DNA of 64,000 nucleotides from Undaria pinnatifida (taxonomy: Eukaryota; Sar; Phaeophyceae; Laminariales; Alariaceae): contig JABAKD010000005.1 of assembly GCA_012845835.1 (NCBI GenBank), positions 4,245,655 through 4,309,654 on the forward strand. Direction: 5' to 3'. Below are positions 1 through 12,078 of this stretch, piece after piece. The notes beneath the pieces are model-generated. The model was given only the letters and a program-made list of their open reading frames with translations, was not told the origin of the DNA and did not search any database. The number at the start of each line of letters is the position of its first letter. Position 1 is the first letter of the stretch. Made by a program: the position numbers and the translations under genes.

Positions 1-1436
1 CCTTAAACTACTTTAGTCCGACCATTGTAATATCTAGTTGGTGACTTAAGTCGTGCCGACTAACAGCCGTAGCGAATGCGATTAACTTTCTTTGGGACTT
101 GAGAGTGAACGAACGACGAAAACAGACGACGGTGCGGGCGTTGCCAACAGCCCTTGCCGCGTCATAGAGGCAGCAATGTATTGGCCAGAACGGTTCACAA
201 TCGCAATCTTCGACCGATGAAGACCGCTGCTTGATCGCTGAACACCACTTTGTCTTGCGTTATTGCTCATTCTATACCCAGGCCATTGCATTGCTTATCC
301 AGGATATTGCTTATCCATTGCATTGCGTGTCCAGGATGACATTTTCACATTTTTTCTCAAACATCTGGGTTCGACAACGGTAGGAGATCCTCACGCGAGG
401 AGCTTCACAAAATATTAGGCACACCGGCACCGTAGAATGGGTCAAAAACCGAAAAGCCCGGGGTTCTGGCAGGGAGGGAGGGCGGGGGGAGGGGGGTCGA
501 CATCCATTGCGAGGATATAAAAGACACGTTAAGCACGACGCCCCTCGTACCGTCGCACAGCCACACCATCGCACACCTCGGGGACAGATCACGATCAAGA
601 TCATCCCATCTAGATCACGATCAAGTCACGATCTAGATAGTCTAGATCTTATATCTGTGGTTATGGTATTTTCTGCAGGATCTGTGCAGCACAGATCCAA
701 ACCAGGAAACACGTGCCAGATCATGCAGATCATGCAGCTCCCACCCGACAGCATAATCTATAGGCCATGCAGATCATATTCACCAGGGATCTGTGTGCTT
801 TGCAAGACGCAGACCATGAACAAATATCTGGTCTGTCTGACGTGTAGACTCTTGTATATAGTCCCCGAACAGGGCGGCGGGGTGCGAGATCCATATTGGC
901 GCGCTAGCGGGGGCAACCGCCATATTCGTTAATAAGGAGGATAGCGCATCAATATATTGGGTTTGGTAATTACAGGTCGAGGGTGTCTGTAGAGATGTGG
1001 AGGCCTCAGCGGCCCTCAATACGGCGGTAGACCGCTCAGTTGAGGGACAAGAGGTGAATACGGTTGTCCTTTATCGTATTGCGGGTTTCTGTCGTGCCAG
1101 GCGATTTTGATCGCCTTATGCAGGGGTACCGCTTCCTTCTATAGGGATACCGCCTTGTCACTACCGCCTGGTTCGAGGACCACTAGAATGACACTCTACT
1201 ATTGATAGCCGTTTACTTCCTGTAGCCGGGCCGTAAAGAGCGTAAGCCCGCAACGGCCGTGGGATGTCGACAAGTCGTGGAAACGAATCTTGCGTCAGGC
1301 CCAGAGAGGCCCACAGAATGCGCACTGTGTGGCGAGTGGTTTGGATTTGCATGCACTGAGTCTGTGACGCACATGCAGCGGTAAGGGTAACATCAAATCT
1401 TCCGAGGGTCCTCACCTGGAGGAGCCCTACGAGCTA
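1..1436. other. Intergenic, no supported gene; GATC-rich patch
   Basis: No open frame here has coding character. Positions 585-790 are rich in GATC/AGATC/CATGCAG words and contain a 21-bp near-perfect palindrome at 678-698 (core ATCTGTGCAGCACAGAT). The same core, with CTG for CAG, recurs at 60195-60211, and similar AGATCATG-type sequence is seen at 11060-11190. These look like fragments of one dispersed repeat. Confidence 0.45.
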
Positions 1437-1841
1437 CCCAAAAACTGACTTGGGGAGAAAACATTACCGAAAAACTGACTCGGGGACACAACACTAACTA
1501 CCGAAAACACGAAAAAAATCGGGGAGAAAACATCACCGGAAAAATGACTTGGGGAGAACACATTATCCAAAAACTGACTTGGAGGACAAAACATTGCCCA
1601 AAAACTGGCTTGGGGAGAAAACATTAATTTTTGCCGAAAAACTAACTTGGGGAGAAAAATTTACGCAAAAGCTGATTTGGGGAGAAAACTTCACCAAAAA
1701 ACTGACTTGGGGAGAAAACGTTAACCAAAAACTGAACTGGGGAGAAAAAAATTACCCAAAAACTGACTTGGGGCGAAAACGTTACCGAAAAACTGACTTG
1801 GGGAGAAAACATTACCCATTAACTGACTTGGGGAGAAAAGT
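1437..1841. repeat. Minisatellite, about 13 x 30 bp
   Basis: About thirteen tandem copies of a unit near 30 bp with core ACTGACTTGGGGAGAAAAC, followed by ATTACC or a variant and an A run. Cores recur near 1445, 1475, 1542, 1571, 1602, 1640, 1671, 1700, 1731, 1761, 1791 and 1821. Units differ by substitutions and small indels, and one near 1490-1540 is badly degraded. ORFs crossing it are artefacts of the repeat. Confidence 0.9.
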
Positions 1842-2194
1842 TGAAAGTGCAACCCGGTAAGCATTCCCATGGCCTCGGTAGGTAAGAAAAAACCTACACC
1901 AGCATCACACAAACAGGTATTCCCAATGGTTTTAGGCAGTTCTCGTCGCTTGTCAGAATCAGCGAAAAGTCGGCAAAAAAAAACTCCCGCTATCGTCCAA
2001 AGAGTCATCACGGTACGCTGATCACATGTGCGGGCCCCCACTTATACCTCGGGTGCGCTTGCCCTCGCCAAGACAAAGAGTGCTGCCCCCACACGTGCTG
2101 TCCAAATGGAGCATTGTCGACAAGAGGCCGGGTTCAACCTAACAACTAGATAAAAAAGCGAGGGGAAAATTACGGTGTTTGCGACATTCCAAAA

Positions 2195-2440
2195 AGCAGT
2201 CGGGTAGAAAAACACACCAACATAAAATACTAATATTGAAACCGACGAACGTAACAACCCAAGGCCACAGCCCAACCCACGAACAAGCAGGTTAGGAGCG
2301 AAAACAAAAAGGGTGCCTACCGGGAGCATTTTGGTCTTGAAAATCCAACTTTTCGCGGATTGAGCTGGTGCTCTCGGGTAATGAAATTCAGTGGTTTCAT
2401 GATTGCTAATGTATGTAGGTTTTCCTACCCATCCAACTTT
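2195..2440. repeat. Diverged family G element
   Basis: Over most of its length this resembles the intact copy at 4781-4999. It shares the order GTCGG...GAAACC...AACCCAAGG...CCAACCCACGAA, then TTTTCGCGG...GGTTTCA...TTTTCCTA. Terminal TACCAAATTTGG repeats are lost, so the ends are approximate. Confidence 0.4.
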
Positions 2441-3457
2441 TGCATCCCCCAAACACCCTGATTAAACATTCTGGCTTCATTGTAGGCCAGACTGGTCACC
2501 CTGCGGAAGAGGACGTTCCAACCTCCTGGGCAATACAGGGTGTTTGAGATCGCCAAGTTCAGTCGGGAGTGGCAAAAAAAACAGGAAACCGTGAAATACC
2601 AAAACCTGATTGAGCGTTGCTCAAAACGAACTTAGCGAGACTGTGTTGGTCTTGGAGCTATCCCAACCAACGAACTTTATTGGTGTTCCTGCTATCAGGG
2701 CTTTGGGTAAACAAGGCCACTGTATGAGAGAGAGTACTTGTCAGTAACCATTACTGTCGTCACTTGATGATACCAAAAAAACCATCTGGTATACATTGTG
2801 AGTTTTTCAAACGAAAGACAGTTATTATAAGTCTGGTTCCGTCGCTTATCGATTTAGCGTGCAGAAGTCTTAGAGGTGTTACGTTTTGGATGTATGATGC
2901 ACAGCAGTTTACAAGCTAATCGTATCCAAAAGCTGGTACATGTAGTACGTACTGGTACATTAAGAGGGACAGTCTTCGATATCCCTCCGGAACCGGTAGC
3001 ATATAAGGCCATAAGTCCATTAAACGTTGCTTAATTAGCACTATAGGCTACATAGGGTCATGTGTTCGTACCCTGGAAATATATGGGTTAATACCGTTGT
3101 TCGAGGGTCTATTTCAAGGGTCCTTTTCTTTTTGTATGCAACGGATTTGAGGGTCCTTGTCTTTGAGCTACGAACGACGCACAGGCGCATCGCCCACATG
3201 TGCTCACTCCTATTTGCCCACCATCAGCTCTCATCTGCTGAGCAAATTAACCATCAATCAACATATCGGCCTGGGGTCGCCAACCCTTTTCTCTTCTTCG
3301 ACGCTCTTCTACAGGCACACGTAACCGTGAGTCTGCGTTAGCCTCTACAAATTACATAGGCTGCGTCTTGATCGGGTCATCCGCAAGCGCGCCTATACAA
3401 GCGTATACCAGCTACGGGCTGACACACGCTACACACCGCCACCTAAGGTTCAATCGT

Positions 3458-3588
3458 TTTTTTCCATTTTTTCGTGGGTTGGGTTGGTCGTGGGGTACGA
3501 TGTTCGCCACTTTTGGTCTCGGGGTATTTTTGGTTCGTCGCTTCTAAGTATGCTATTACAAAACTTTCGTAGCCAACCAAATTTGGTA
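3458..3588. repeat. Family G element, right part only
   Basis: Contains GTGGGTTGGGTTGG, then GGTTCGTCG and the terminal AACCAAATTTGGTA (3575-3588), matching the right half of the intact copy at 4781-4999. The left half is missing. Confidence 0.45.
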
Positions 3589-3614
3589 CCAGGCACCAGG
3601 TATCCCGCAATACC

Positions 3615-3873
3615 TTAACCCCTTTGGGATCTCAGACGCAAACACCGACGAAAACATATGCCAATAACACTAGCAACCGGCCACATGAAGCTAGCTCGAG
3701 GTGGTGGTGCGTGGTGTAGGAGATGTGCGCGAACTGCAACGCAGGAAGCTGCGAGGCAAGCGTGCGGCACGGCGATGCTTGGATTGCCTCAAGATTGTCC
3801 TATGCGTTTGATTAGATCGCGCTCGTCGCTTTTTCTAGGGTTACTAGCTAAACATGGACCCCAAAGGGGTTAA
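3615..3873. mobile_element. Candidate MITE with 14-bp terminal inverted repeats
   Basis: A perfect inverted pair bounds 259 bp: TTAACCCCTTTGGG at 3615-3628 and CCCAAAGGGGTTAA at 3860-3873. The tips match those of the 89-bp family F, but the interior is unrelated by eye. There is no coding capacity. It may be a longer relative mobilised by the same transposase (inference). Confidence 0.5.
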
Positions 3874-4077
3874 TAGCTACACACACTGATTGGCTCACAA
3901 GGTCACGCTCTTGCTCGGTGTAGGACGGAGTACAGCGCACGGAATCGGCGTTCCCGACGGAGTAGATTTAGATGCATCTATGCAAACGTCAACGTCGTTC
4001 GTTCAATCCTCCCAGAGCGCTGCCTACTACTGCTCGACTGATACGTGGGACCCCCCCCACCCGGAAAAATTGACAAT

Positions 4078-4236
4078 TGAAAGCGGCAAGCGCGAGGGCG
4101 TGAGTTGACAAAATTTGATGAATCGACGAGAAAAAAAAAAGTCGGAACGCTGAACCCTCGTATGCGCGGAAAAAACGAAGGCACACGCATGCGGGGTGAA
4201 GGAGAGACACCTGCGACCACAGCTTGTCCAGAAGGT
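4078..4236 (+). repeat. tRNA-headed SINE, 3' part only
   Basis: Matches the body of the full copy at 17226-17528: GCAAGCGCGAGGGCGTGAGTT, AATCGACGAG, GCTGAACCCT, then CACCTGCGACCACAGCTTG and CCAGAAGG. The tRNA-like head is absent, as in a 5'-truncated retrocopy. Confidence 0.6.
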
Positions 4237-4515
4237 CACTTAGGGTAGAGCTTCATAGGAGTTGAGCTGCGAAGGAAAAGTGACGATTACACCACCTATA
4301 TTTAGCGGCTTGAACCGTAACGTATTCAAACAAGACAAGGGCCGCAGTAGAAGCGGATCGCGCGACGGACATGAGAGCCTGTTGGGCACCGCTGCAGGTG
4401 TCACTATAGTACGATGTAGTAAAGACCATTTGATGAAACACACCCCAGTCATTCTTCGTTATGACCCAGTCTCCAGCATTTGTGACTAAAACCGACTTCC
4501 GCCACAAGTTAGATA

Positions 4516-4702
4516 CAGCTGTGGTCCCTCCATAGTGCCCGTATGTGCCAGCCAGCAAAACCGGCACAATAGCGGCAACGGGCACTACTCCGCATGCTGA
4601 CACTAACTTATTCGTTGTTCACCTTCGCGCCAAAATATCCTAAGCACACTAAAACGGGCAACCGTCACTACTCAACCGGCACTATAGAAGAGACCGCTAC
4701 TG
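4516..4702. mobile_element. Family E MITE (TA-flanked, ATAGTGCC ends)
   Basis: Imperfect terminal inverted repeats begin CAGCTGTGGTCCCT...ATAGTGCC and end GGCACTATAG...AGACCGCTACTG. TA lies at both outer edges, as expected for a TA target-site duplication. It is related to 32882-33060. The interior is non-coding. Confidence 0.55.
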
Positions 4703-4780
4703 TATTGCACCTACGCCTTTCAAGCAAAACCTGTTATATTATAGCACACACAACGCTCGGCAAACAGAGTGATTGGGGAA

Positions 4781-4999
4781 TACCAAATTTGGTTTAGTCG
4801 GAAAACATATAATAATTGTAGTTAAGAAACCAATGATCGTTAGAACCCAAGGCTAACCCAAATCCACGAAAAAATAGCAAAAACGGGCCAAAAAGGTACT
4901 TCCAACTCCATGTTTCGCGGGTTGGGTTGGCCCTAGCTTATGAGGTTCGTCGGTTTCAACACTAGTATTACATATTTTCCTATTCAACCAAATTTGGTA
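4781..4999. mobile_element. Family G MITE, intact
   Basis: A 219-bp element with perfect 14-bp inverted ends, TACCAAATTTGGTT and AACCAAATTTGGTA. Each end is itself palindromic (ACCAAATTTGGT). The interior is non-coding and partly self-complementary (AACCCAAGGC...CCAAATCC versus GGGTTGGGTTGGCCC). Diverged or partial relatives lie at 2195-2440 and 3458-3588. Confidence 0.65.
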
Positions 5000-5548
5000 T
5001 CCCGCTAACACCATAGTCTTTACCCTGATTTCCCTAAAGCCTGAAGCTCCCCTTCTCGATCCACAAGGAGACAAAATAAGCAAGCAGTTTCAATGTATGA
5101 TATGCGGAAGACATGTAATGAGCGTCCACGTGTTGGATGCGTCTCGAATAGGAGTAGGAACGGCGTTCCGTTTGGAAAGGGATGCGCGGTTAATGGTCAA
5201 ATGACTAGGGCAAGCAACAAACCAGGGCCTCGCGACAAGGAAAAACAGTCTAAAAAAGCGACCAACATTTCTTGGACAGTTTTTTTTCGTTTTTTACCTT
5301 CTTTGAAGAACCTTAAAGTGAACGCAGCTCTCAATAAGGGACCCTAGGTCCGGCCCCTTGAAGTGGACCCAATACTCAATAAGGTACTAGGTCCCTCATC
5401 ATGGGCCCATAGACTATCCCCCGGTCAAAAAACGCCACATACACCGCTGCAAAACGACCCATGTTCTCCCGCAGCGCGCCCGATGTGCCAAGTCTGATAA
5501 CGGACGTCGGTATTCGGGACCTCTCCGCCCGGGCGCACGAAGGTCCCC

Positions 5549-5637
5549 TGATTCCTTTAGAGTCCCAACCCCCCCCCCCTATACAAAATCGAAGTAACTT
5601 GACCGCCAAAAAGGGTTTCCAGTCGTAACGACGTTAA
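5549..5637. mobile_element. Family F mini-MITE, diverged
   Basis: Shares with the clean copies (30982-31071, 50720-50808) the order CCTTTAGAG, a C-rich run, CTATAC-AAATC-AAGTAA, AAAGGGTTTCCAGT-GTAA and GTTAA. The terminal repeats are degraded. Confidence 0.5.
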
Positions 5638-8600
5638 AGGGGGCCACCTACTTCGTGCCAATTGAAAGTTCAACCAACCAGCAGGACTGCGGTTGGTTCT
5701 GGCTACTACTGCTGTTGTTGCGGACAACGTGGCGGCAGGCGTGTGGCGTGTGTCTGTGCACTACGCCTTACCAATTTGCTCATATCACGGTATTACCCAG
5801 GTAATATCTTGGGGGTGTCATACTGATTACTGGTACATATGAGTCACGACACCGCGGGTGTGGTGTCGGACGCACCCCGGCAATAAATTGGGGGGTTGTT
5901 TCGCTGTTTCGGGCCTTTTTTTATCATCTTTCGGGTGGTGTGCTCCGGGGGGGATTATATACCACATGCCACGGGTTATACACCGTAATATACGGTAAGT
6001 ACTACAAGGTAAGGCAGAGAAGGTAGGTGCTCACCTTGCTCACCGGGGGAAGCACTATTCGAACCCTCGAGGGTTCGCACGTCCCTCCCCCGAGTACCAG
6101 ATACTGGTTCAGTCGCCGCTCGATCGATTGATCGTGTATCGCTCGCGGATGATCCCTCCATCGATGTAAGGGGCCTTTTCCCTCCGGCAGATTCCATGTG
6201 GGTACTGATGTATCCACCTGGTGTTTCGTGTGGTGTCAAGCGCGCGTGTGCACGTTTGTGTGTTGTGTGTTGTGGGCGCCACTTGAGAAGTGAGCGGCAG
6301 ATAGGAAGGGGTTTCCATCCTATCTGCCGTGCCTTTATCAAGATAGATTGAGTTGAGAAATTACAGGCAAATATATTGGAAACCCCTTCAAAATGCAATC
6401 AGCAGATCGCAGATACGTCGTAGCGCACGCCGTAACGACCGGACGCAGAGCCCAGACGCATTCTGTGGTGCCCACATGAAACCTCTAGTACCGTAAAGTA
6501 ATGTGCCTTACAAGGATTGAGGGCCCCCCTGCGAGCACTACACGTCCAATGGACCGCCCGCTGGCCGAACGAGCAGGTGGTGCTCGTATAGCAGTGACAC
6601 GAGTGAGCGGTGAGCGCCTTCTTCGCATCACCCTATGCGCAGGAGCAGCCTGCACACAACTCTGTGCATGTCGCGTGGTGTCAATGTGTCAATTTGAGGG
6701 ATTTGAGGTCGGCAGGGACGATTGCGCGGCTCCGCCGAGAGTTTTAGTAGCGTCTTGGCAGAAAAACGCAGGCGGCTGAAAGGCCAGCCTCGGCCAATAT
6801 GACCAACAACATCCGGCACTGAGGTATATCCAGGCCGCTCTTGCACATGTACATCCTTGCGGTTTCATCAGTAGGTCGAGTCTCGTTCTTAAATGAATTA
6901 AAATTAAACTCGAACGATCCCAAACCGCAAGACAGGGGGTTATAAATCTTGCGAGGGGGGCTTTTTGGTTGAAGTTGATCCTGTATCCTGCAAGCAGCAA
7001 GCCAGTTTTCATTGATTGCCCCCCACACCCCACCCTCCCCACACAACGATATCACCTCCCCCTCCGAACGCTCTACATCAATCACCACCCAGCCCTGTAG
7101 GGCACGGACACGAGGTAGATGCGGCTGCGCCACCATAGCTAGGCCGGGAGGGCCCTCTCTCGGCTGTGCTGTGGTGGGCTACTACTACCACAGCAGCTGC
7201 AGCTGCTGTGTCTTCTTCGCGTTTTTCGCCATACACATCCGTGCTCTTGTCTTTGGTTGTGTGTGTCGCCACACGCCCGCCCTTGTTTTACTCATCATGT
7301 ATGTGTCTCGCGTTTTCCGTGTTACAATCGTGCGTAGCCGCGTCCTAGCGGCAGATGGCAACCACGTGTGAAAGGCTGCCGGACAGCAGCACGGGTGAAG
7401 TTCTGTGAGGGTGCGCGCACGTGCGTGCGCACACGGTGGCACTACTCCAAAATGCATCTCGAGGACTGCTCACACACAAGACGAATGCCGTCTGTCCCCC
7501 AGTTTTTAGGACACAACACCCCGATCTACGAAGAAGGCGCATTGATTTCTGCTGTCACAGCAGTTATGCAAGAATGTTGCCGGAAATTTCCGCCAAGAAT
7601 TTTCCCAGAAATTCGTGGTGGGCATACTTACATAGTAGTGATGAAAAAAAAAGGTTTCCAATTACATTGCAGGCATTCTTCCTATCGGACCTGGAAGGCG
7701 TTATACACTCTCGATTTACTCTACAACCACCCTATATTTAAAATTTACTCTACAACCACCCCAACTCTACATCCACCCCCTATAGTCCCAAGTCATATAC
7801 CAAGTTTCCTAACTGCTGTGTGTAGTTTCAGCTGTAGCTGTACCGTAGCTGCTACGTACCTGCTAGCCATACCTCGAACACCTACACTATACAAGGTTCC
7901 CGTGCGGCGTGTTGTTGCACGCTTAAAATCCCGGGGGTGTCGCCCATTTCCAATTCCTCAAACTTACCCTCGTACCTAGTCTAGTTCCACGTGTGTCGTC
8001 CCCACATCGGGAGTGCGGTGCTAAACGCGGAGAACACAGGCGTCCCTACGACCTATAGCTAGGAGTATCGTAAAAGCTCTTAAAGTCTACTGAAGAGACA
8101 ATTTTAGCAACTGCGCAAGTAATGTGGGCTTTACAGCAAATAGTTTGCGTGATACGACTGAGACGTGATGAAGCTCAGAGAAAAACTTGGTCAAGGGAAG
8201 TGAGGAAAGCTCTCTCTTCTGGAATTATACGCGACAGCTAGTGAAGTTCACAGGAATTCTGATCCGTGTTGAATTTCTTATTTGAGAAAAAGGTGCGTTC
8301 TATACTAGCTTCATTGTAACGGCACTGCAGCCGTCGTCCGCCTTTTCTGCGATGAAAATACGTTGTGCAAGAAACGACCACACATTCGATTCACATTGAG
8401 CAGTACTGCCAGAAGAATCACCAGAAACGCTGTGTGGTAACTGAAAGAAGACATGCTTGCTGATCCCTACGAAGCTAATGGCCACTTGCATCTTACCGTG
8501 CACCTAAGATGCCTTATCGTTCGACTATAGCCGACATCTGCCTGAATGGCTACGACACGTCTAGATTATTTTCTACGACTAGGTATCGAAATCGGGGAAT

Positions 8601-8732
8601 ATTTTGATATAGACTACGAGTTCAATGTGGTCGACTAAATTTTCAACCAAACGACAGTGTGGACTATAGTCTAGTATAGTCTAATGTCGGATTTTTTACC
8701 AGACAAAGTTCCACGGGTGGGTTTTGGGGACG
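5638..8732. other. Intergenic, no supported gene
   Basis: Several frames of 90-200 codons are open here, but none has a recognisable domain, consistent codon bias or convincing start and splice context. The longest (7368-7979, +) crosses low-complexity and repeat DNA. A family shared with 9962-10040 occupies 7941-8029. Confidence 0.4.
7941..8029. repeat. Dispersed repeat shared with 9962-10040
   Basis: Both copies share CCATTTCCAA-TCCT, then a diverged middle, then GTCCCCA-ATCGGGA and GTGCGGTGCTAAACG. The copy at 9962 begins immediately after a family F element. Confidence 0.45.
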
Positions 8733-8760
8733 GGGTTAGGGTTAGGGTCAGGGTCAGGGT
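8733..8760 (+). repeat. Interstitial telomere-like tract (TTAGGG/TCAGGG)
   Basis: Two exact GGTTAGG steps are followed by two TCAGGG variants, and another GGTTAGGG occurs about 15 bp downstream near 8775. TTAGGG is the telomere repeat reported for brown algae, so this may be a scar of break repair or fusion, or may be chance in a G-rich stretch. Confidence 0.55.
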
Positions 8761-9469
8761 CTACTGTAAAGCACGGTTAGGGTCTAAAGTACTGTTTTGG
8801 GCAGTTTTTGATATTTTCCGTATCATAATACTGGAAGCATACGTACGTGGGCATACATAAACCAATTTCCTCGATTTCCATACTTTATCTTATATAATAA
8901 TCTTATTATAACAATCCAGAATTGTGCTGAAGGCGGCTCTCTTCAGGCGGGCCAAGTTTCCGCCACACGAGAATGTGCTTCAACCGCGTGACGCATGCTA
9001 CGATGTGGGTATGATAGCACAGGTTTTTTTCAGGGCCCTGTATCTCGAGGAGGAGCTCTGTATACCCCACCCAAACACTGTCTTTGTGAGACAATATGAC
9101 AGCGGCACCCAGCGAAAAGTTGCATGGCGTAGCCCTACAGTAGTAGGTATTTGATCAATAGTTTTGTAAGCCACTAAGGTAGGACCCCGTAATGAAAAAC
9201 AGGTTAGTGTAGAGTGCTCTTAATGACCGCACTAAAGTGGAACCCCGGACCACAACGGGTTATTAATAGTGTGGTACTTTTAACAGCCGCGCCAAAGTTG
9301 AACGCCGGGCTAACGCACTAACTTGAGACGACGACTGCTGTACTACTGAACCGACCCCGCCGCGAAGATTCTGGTCGTATTAACGCGGGCGCCAATACAT
9401 GGTGACGCGTTCGCTTTCAAGGGGGGCGTATTGAAAGGCATTGCGCCTGCGTTGACAGGATACATGGCA

Positions 9470-9716
9470 TGGAGTCGTTCTACGGTAGCCCAACTTTTCT
9501 TTACCGAAATCGCCGATTTCGAAACCAGCTCCCGGCTGTATCTCCTGAAATGCGGTGCCCCCTGCCACCTCGATGTCATCTTTCGATGGCCTTTTGCAAC
9601 CAAGGATATACATGAAGATATTTTCTTCGTAGCATTGTTCCTCGTGTCGAGAAGCCATGAAACGTTCGTGGAAGAAAATCGCTGTTTTTTTGGGGGGGGG
9701 TATCGCAGAATCAGTC
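9470..9716. mobile_element. Family B MITE
   Basis: About 247 bp with inverted ends GAGTCGTTCTACGGTAGCCC and TATCGCAGAATC after a G run. The interior shares with 12581-12843 and 32168-32424 the blocks GAAATCGCC..TT.GA.ACCAGCTC, CACC.CGA..TCATC.TTC and GTGTCGAG.AGCCAT.AAACGT. No protein is encoded. Confidence 0.7.
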
Positions 9717-9872
9717 CATTACTTAAGAAGTCGATATTCTTCCACGTACCGCGCGGTGATGTCACGGTTGCATGCCGACTCGTGCTACGATGGAGGTGGC
9801 ACTTTTAGCGAAAACATGTTTTTCTGAATGACAAGGGCTTATCAATTTTACTTAACATAATGCCCACTTACA

Positions 9873-9961
9873 CTAACCCCTTCAGAACCCCCAAACCTCT
9901 TTCGATACTAATTCCAAGTAATCTTTCCCAAAAAACGGGTTTCCAGTTGTAAAGGCGTTAA
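9873..9961. mobile_element. Family F mini-MITE
   Basis: An 89-bp element beginning CTAACCCCTTCAGAA and ending AACGGGTTTCCAGTTGTAAA followed by GGCGTTAA. It aligns along its whole length with 30982-31071 and 50720-50808. Confidence 0.65.
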
Positions 9962-11231
9962 TCCATTTCCAACTCCTGAAATTATCCTACTCTAAGTCCA
10001 AGTGTTTTGTCCCCATCTCGGGACTGCGGTGCTAAACGTGCTAAAAGGGTGAATGAAGCACCTCCGGTGTACCGTTTTGCCGTATTTTGCCATTTATTTA
10101 TTATTGTTGAATATCTACGCCATGTAATTGTTTCATCTGGTCGTAATTTTCGTTTTTCTTGAGGGTCGGGGTTTGGGTGGGGTATTGGTCTTCTCCGCCG
10201 AGAAGCCCCCAAAAAGGTATGTGCTACGGTACCCCTATCCTATGTTGTTTGTGACGGGTATATCCACACGTGGGACAGATCAGATCCCTATTGATATAGT
10301 CTATATATACGATCGCTTGGCCACAGCAGTGAGCTGTGTAAGACCCAGATAGATGGGATTTTTATTATTTTCGAGCAAGGCTTGCTTGATTGGGTCGCGA
10401 TCCTTGAGTGACCGAGGGGTGGTGGTGGTGGGGGGGGGGTGGGGGGCTTGGTCAAGACCATGCTACGAGGACCGGCTCCCTTGCTGGTAAGGAAAGCCAA
10501 GCGTCATCGCCGACGTCACTCCTGAGCGCCAGTTGCTACTTGCGTACGTCGGTCACTCCACAAGCCACGTGCGTGACGTGTTGCATACTTGAAGTAGACG
10601 TAAGGACCAAGTTAACACATATCCACTCACATCCAAGACCTAGTACGCTCCTAAAGACCAAACTACCCCTAATGCGAGCGTGCAGCTCTAGTCTATACTG
10701 TGAGCCATTCAGCGCAGGGCGTGGCCCAAGACAGGGTGCTACGGTGCTACCATTGTTATGTTCCCTACATGCCGCACATATTCCGGGGCTCATTATACTG
10801 CCATGCTATATACATGTACGTGGCTATTCCTGGATCACACGACAGTTTCCTGATCATACTACAGATTCCGAATATCACGGCCGATTCCGAATCACACAGC
10901 AGTTGAATAGCGAAAGTCAGACCTTAGTTTACCAGCAGAGATGGACCGTAGGTCTATTGCTCATATCAATAGCCCAAACTGGGTGGTACACCATAATAAC
11001 ACTATCTATGCCTCTCGGGGCAGACAAACATCTACTCAAATGTGATCTTCACGTCTTGTAGATCATGGGACCGAGTGAGAGCCGGATGATCTGACTGATT
11101 TTAGGACATGTTTATTGGGTTGGATCTGTACCAAACATGTGATTCACAGTATATCATAAGGACACAGACATGTAGTATCTGCATGATCTAGATCATTTAC
11201 CGAAATACTATCGACCGATGACGTCGGGTGT
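9962..11231. other. Intergenic, no supported gene; G-rich run
   Basis: 9962-10040 is the second copy of the repeat at 7941-8029. 10416-10447 is a G-rich run in which nearly all non-G bases are T. The 217-codon frame starting at 10408 begins inside that run and shows no domain, so it was not called. Confidence 0.4.
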
Positions 11232-11337
11232 GTGGGGTGGCAAGGGGCACCGTGTTTCAGGAGATACGGCCGTGGGCTGGTTTCAAAACCGGCGATTTCG
11301 TTAAATAAAAGTTGGGGGGGCTACCGCAGAACGGCTC
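11232..11337 (-). repeat. Half of a family B MITE, inverted
   Basis: In reverse complement this reads like the left half of the full copies: CTGCGGTAGCCCCCCC, AACGAAATCGCCGGTTTTGA, CCAGCCC, GGCCGTATCTCCTGAAA. The other half is missing. Confidence 0.55.
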
Positions 11338-11879
11338 CAGCCTATCACGGGTGTGGCATGGCCCCCTTCTCTACTAAAAGTTGCTATCGGCGAATGTTTC
11401 GACCAACCCATCGCTCGCGTTTCGTGGCCCGACTCCTTCCTGTAGCTCGCTTTCGGAAATTCATTCAACCAAGCGATGACTGATGTGGTACGGCCAGCAT
11501 CCCTAAACCAGCTTGAGTTTGGGCGCGCATTTAATCACTCCATCGCTGTAGTCGTCTTGCCGACCGATTAGCGGTCACTGGGGCTCGGCGTAGACTGTAA
11601 CGAGCCAATCGAGGGAGTCGCGTGGCCGGCAGCACTGCGGCGGCTGTCTTTTAGCGACAGGTTTGTCCAAGTAGCGGGGGCGGCCGTGTGGCCTGCTTCC
11701 TTGCGGCTACCGGTATTTCGGGAGGAGTTCTTCGAACAAGACGGTGGGTCCGATTGCCCCCCCATCAGCGACTTATTTGGTCACGCGGGTAAATGCTGTA
11801 AAACGTTGGGTGTGGCGCGTGCTTCGATATAGGTAGCACTGTTCGTCTGAAATGTTTCCGAATGACAGGTGTTCTAAAC

Positions 11880-12075
11880 CCAACATCGTCGTGAATAGGC
11901 CATGTTTTCTTTTTGCATGATGATTTTTGTCGTGTACCTAGGCCACGGTATTTTTTATCCGGTTTCATAGCAGTTTTGTTTGTTTTTTCAGATCAGTTTT
12001 CGGCAGAGGTCTTAAGCTCCCAAAATGAGGAACCTAAGAAAAAAACGTTGTGCAGACCAATGCTACGTATGTTGT
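11880..12075. repeat. Diverged family C fragment
   Basis: Shares with the family C copies GTCGTGTACCTAGGCCA-GG, ATCCGG, GATCAGTTTT, TTAAGCTCC and AATGAGGA, ending near a degraded TGCTACGTA. The left terminus is not recognisable. Confidence 0.45.
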
Positions 12076-12078
12076 TTT

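Larger units (their letters stand above)
1842..3614. other. Intergenic, no supported gene
   Basis: No gene can be supported. The interval holds two diverged pieces of the family G inverted-repeat element, listed separately. The remainder is unremarkable AT-balanced sequence with short palindromes. Confidence 0.4.

Noticed and set aside
1437-1841. CRISPR-like array
   Set aside because: The units are contiguous and diverged, with no unique spacers, and the context is a eukaryotic nuclear genome. It is a minisatellite.
7368-7979. 203-codon plus-strand ORF
   Set aside because: No domain, and it overlaps the dispersed repeat at 7941-8029 and another frame of similar length.
10408-11061. 217-codon plus-strand ORF
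   Set aside because: Starts inside a G-rich run (WWWWGGGGG), then mixed sequence with no domain, no splice or start context.
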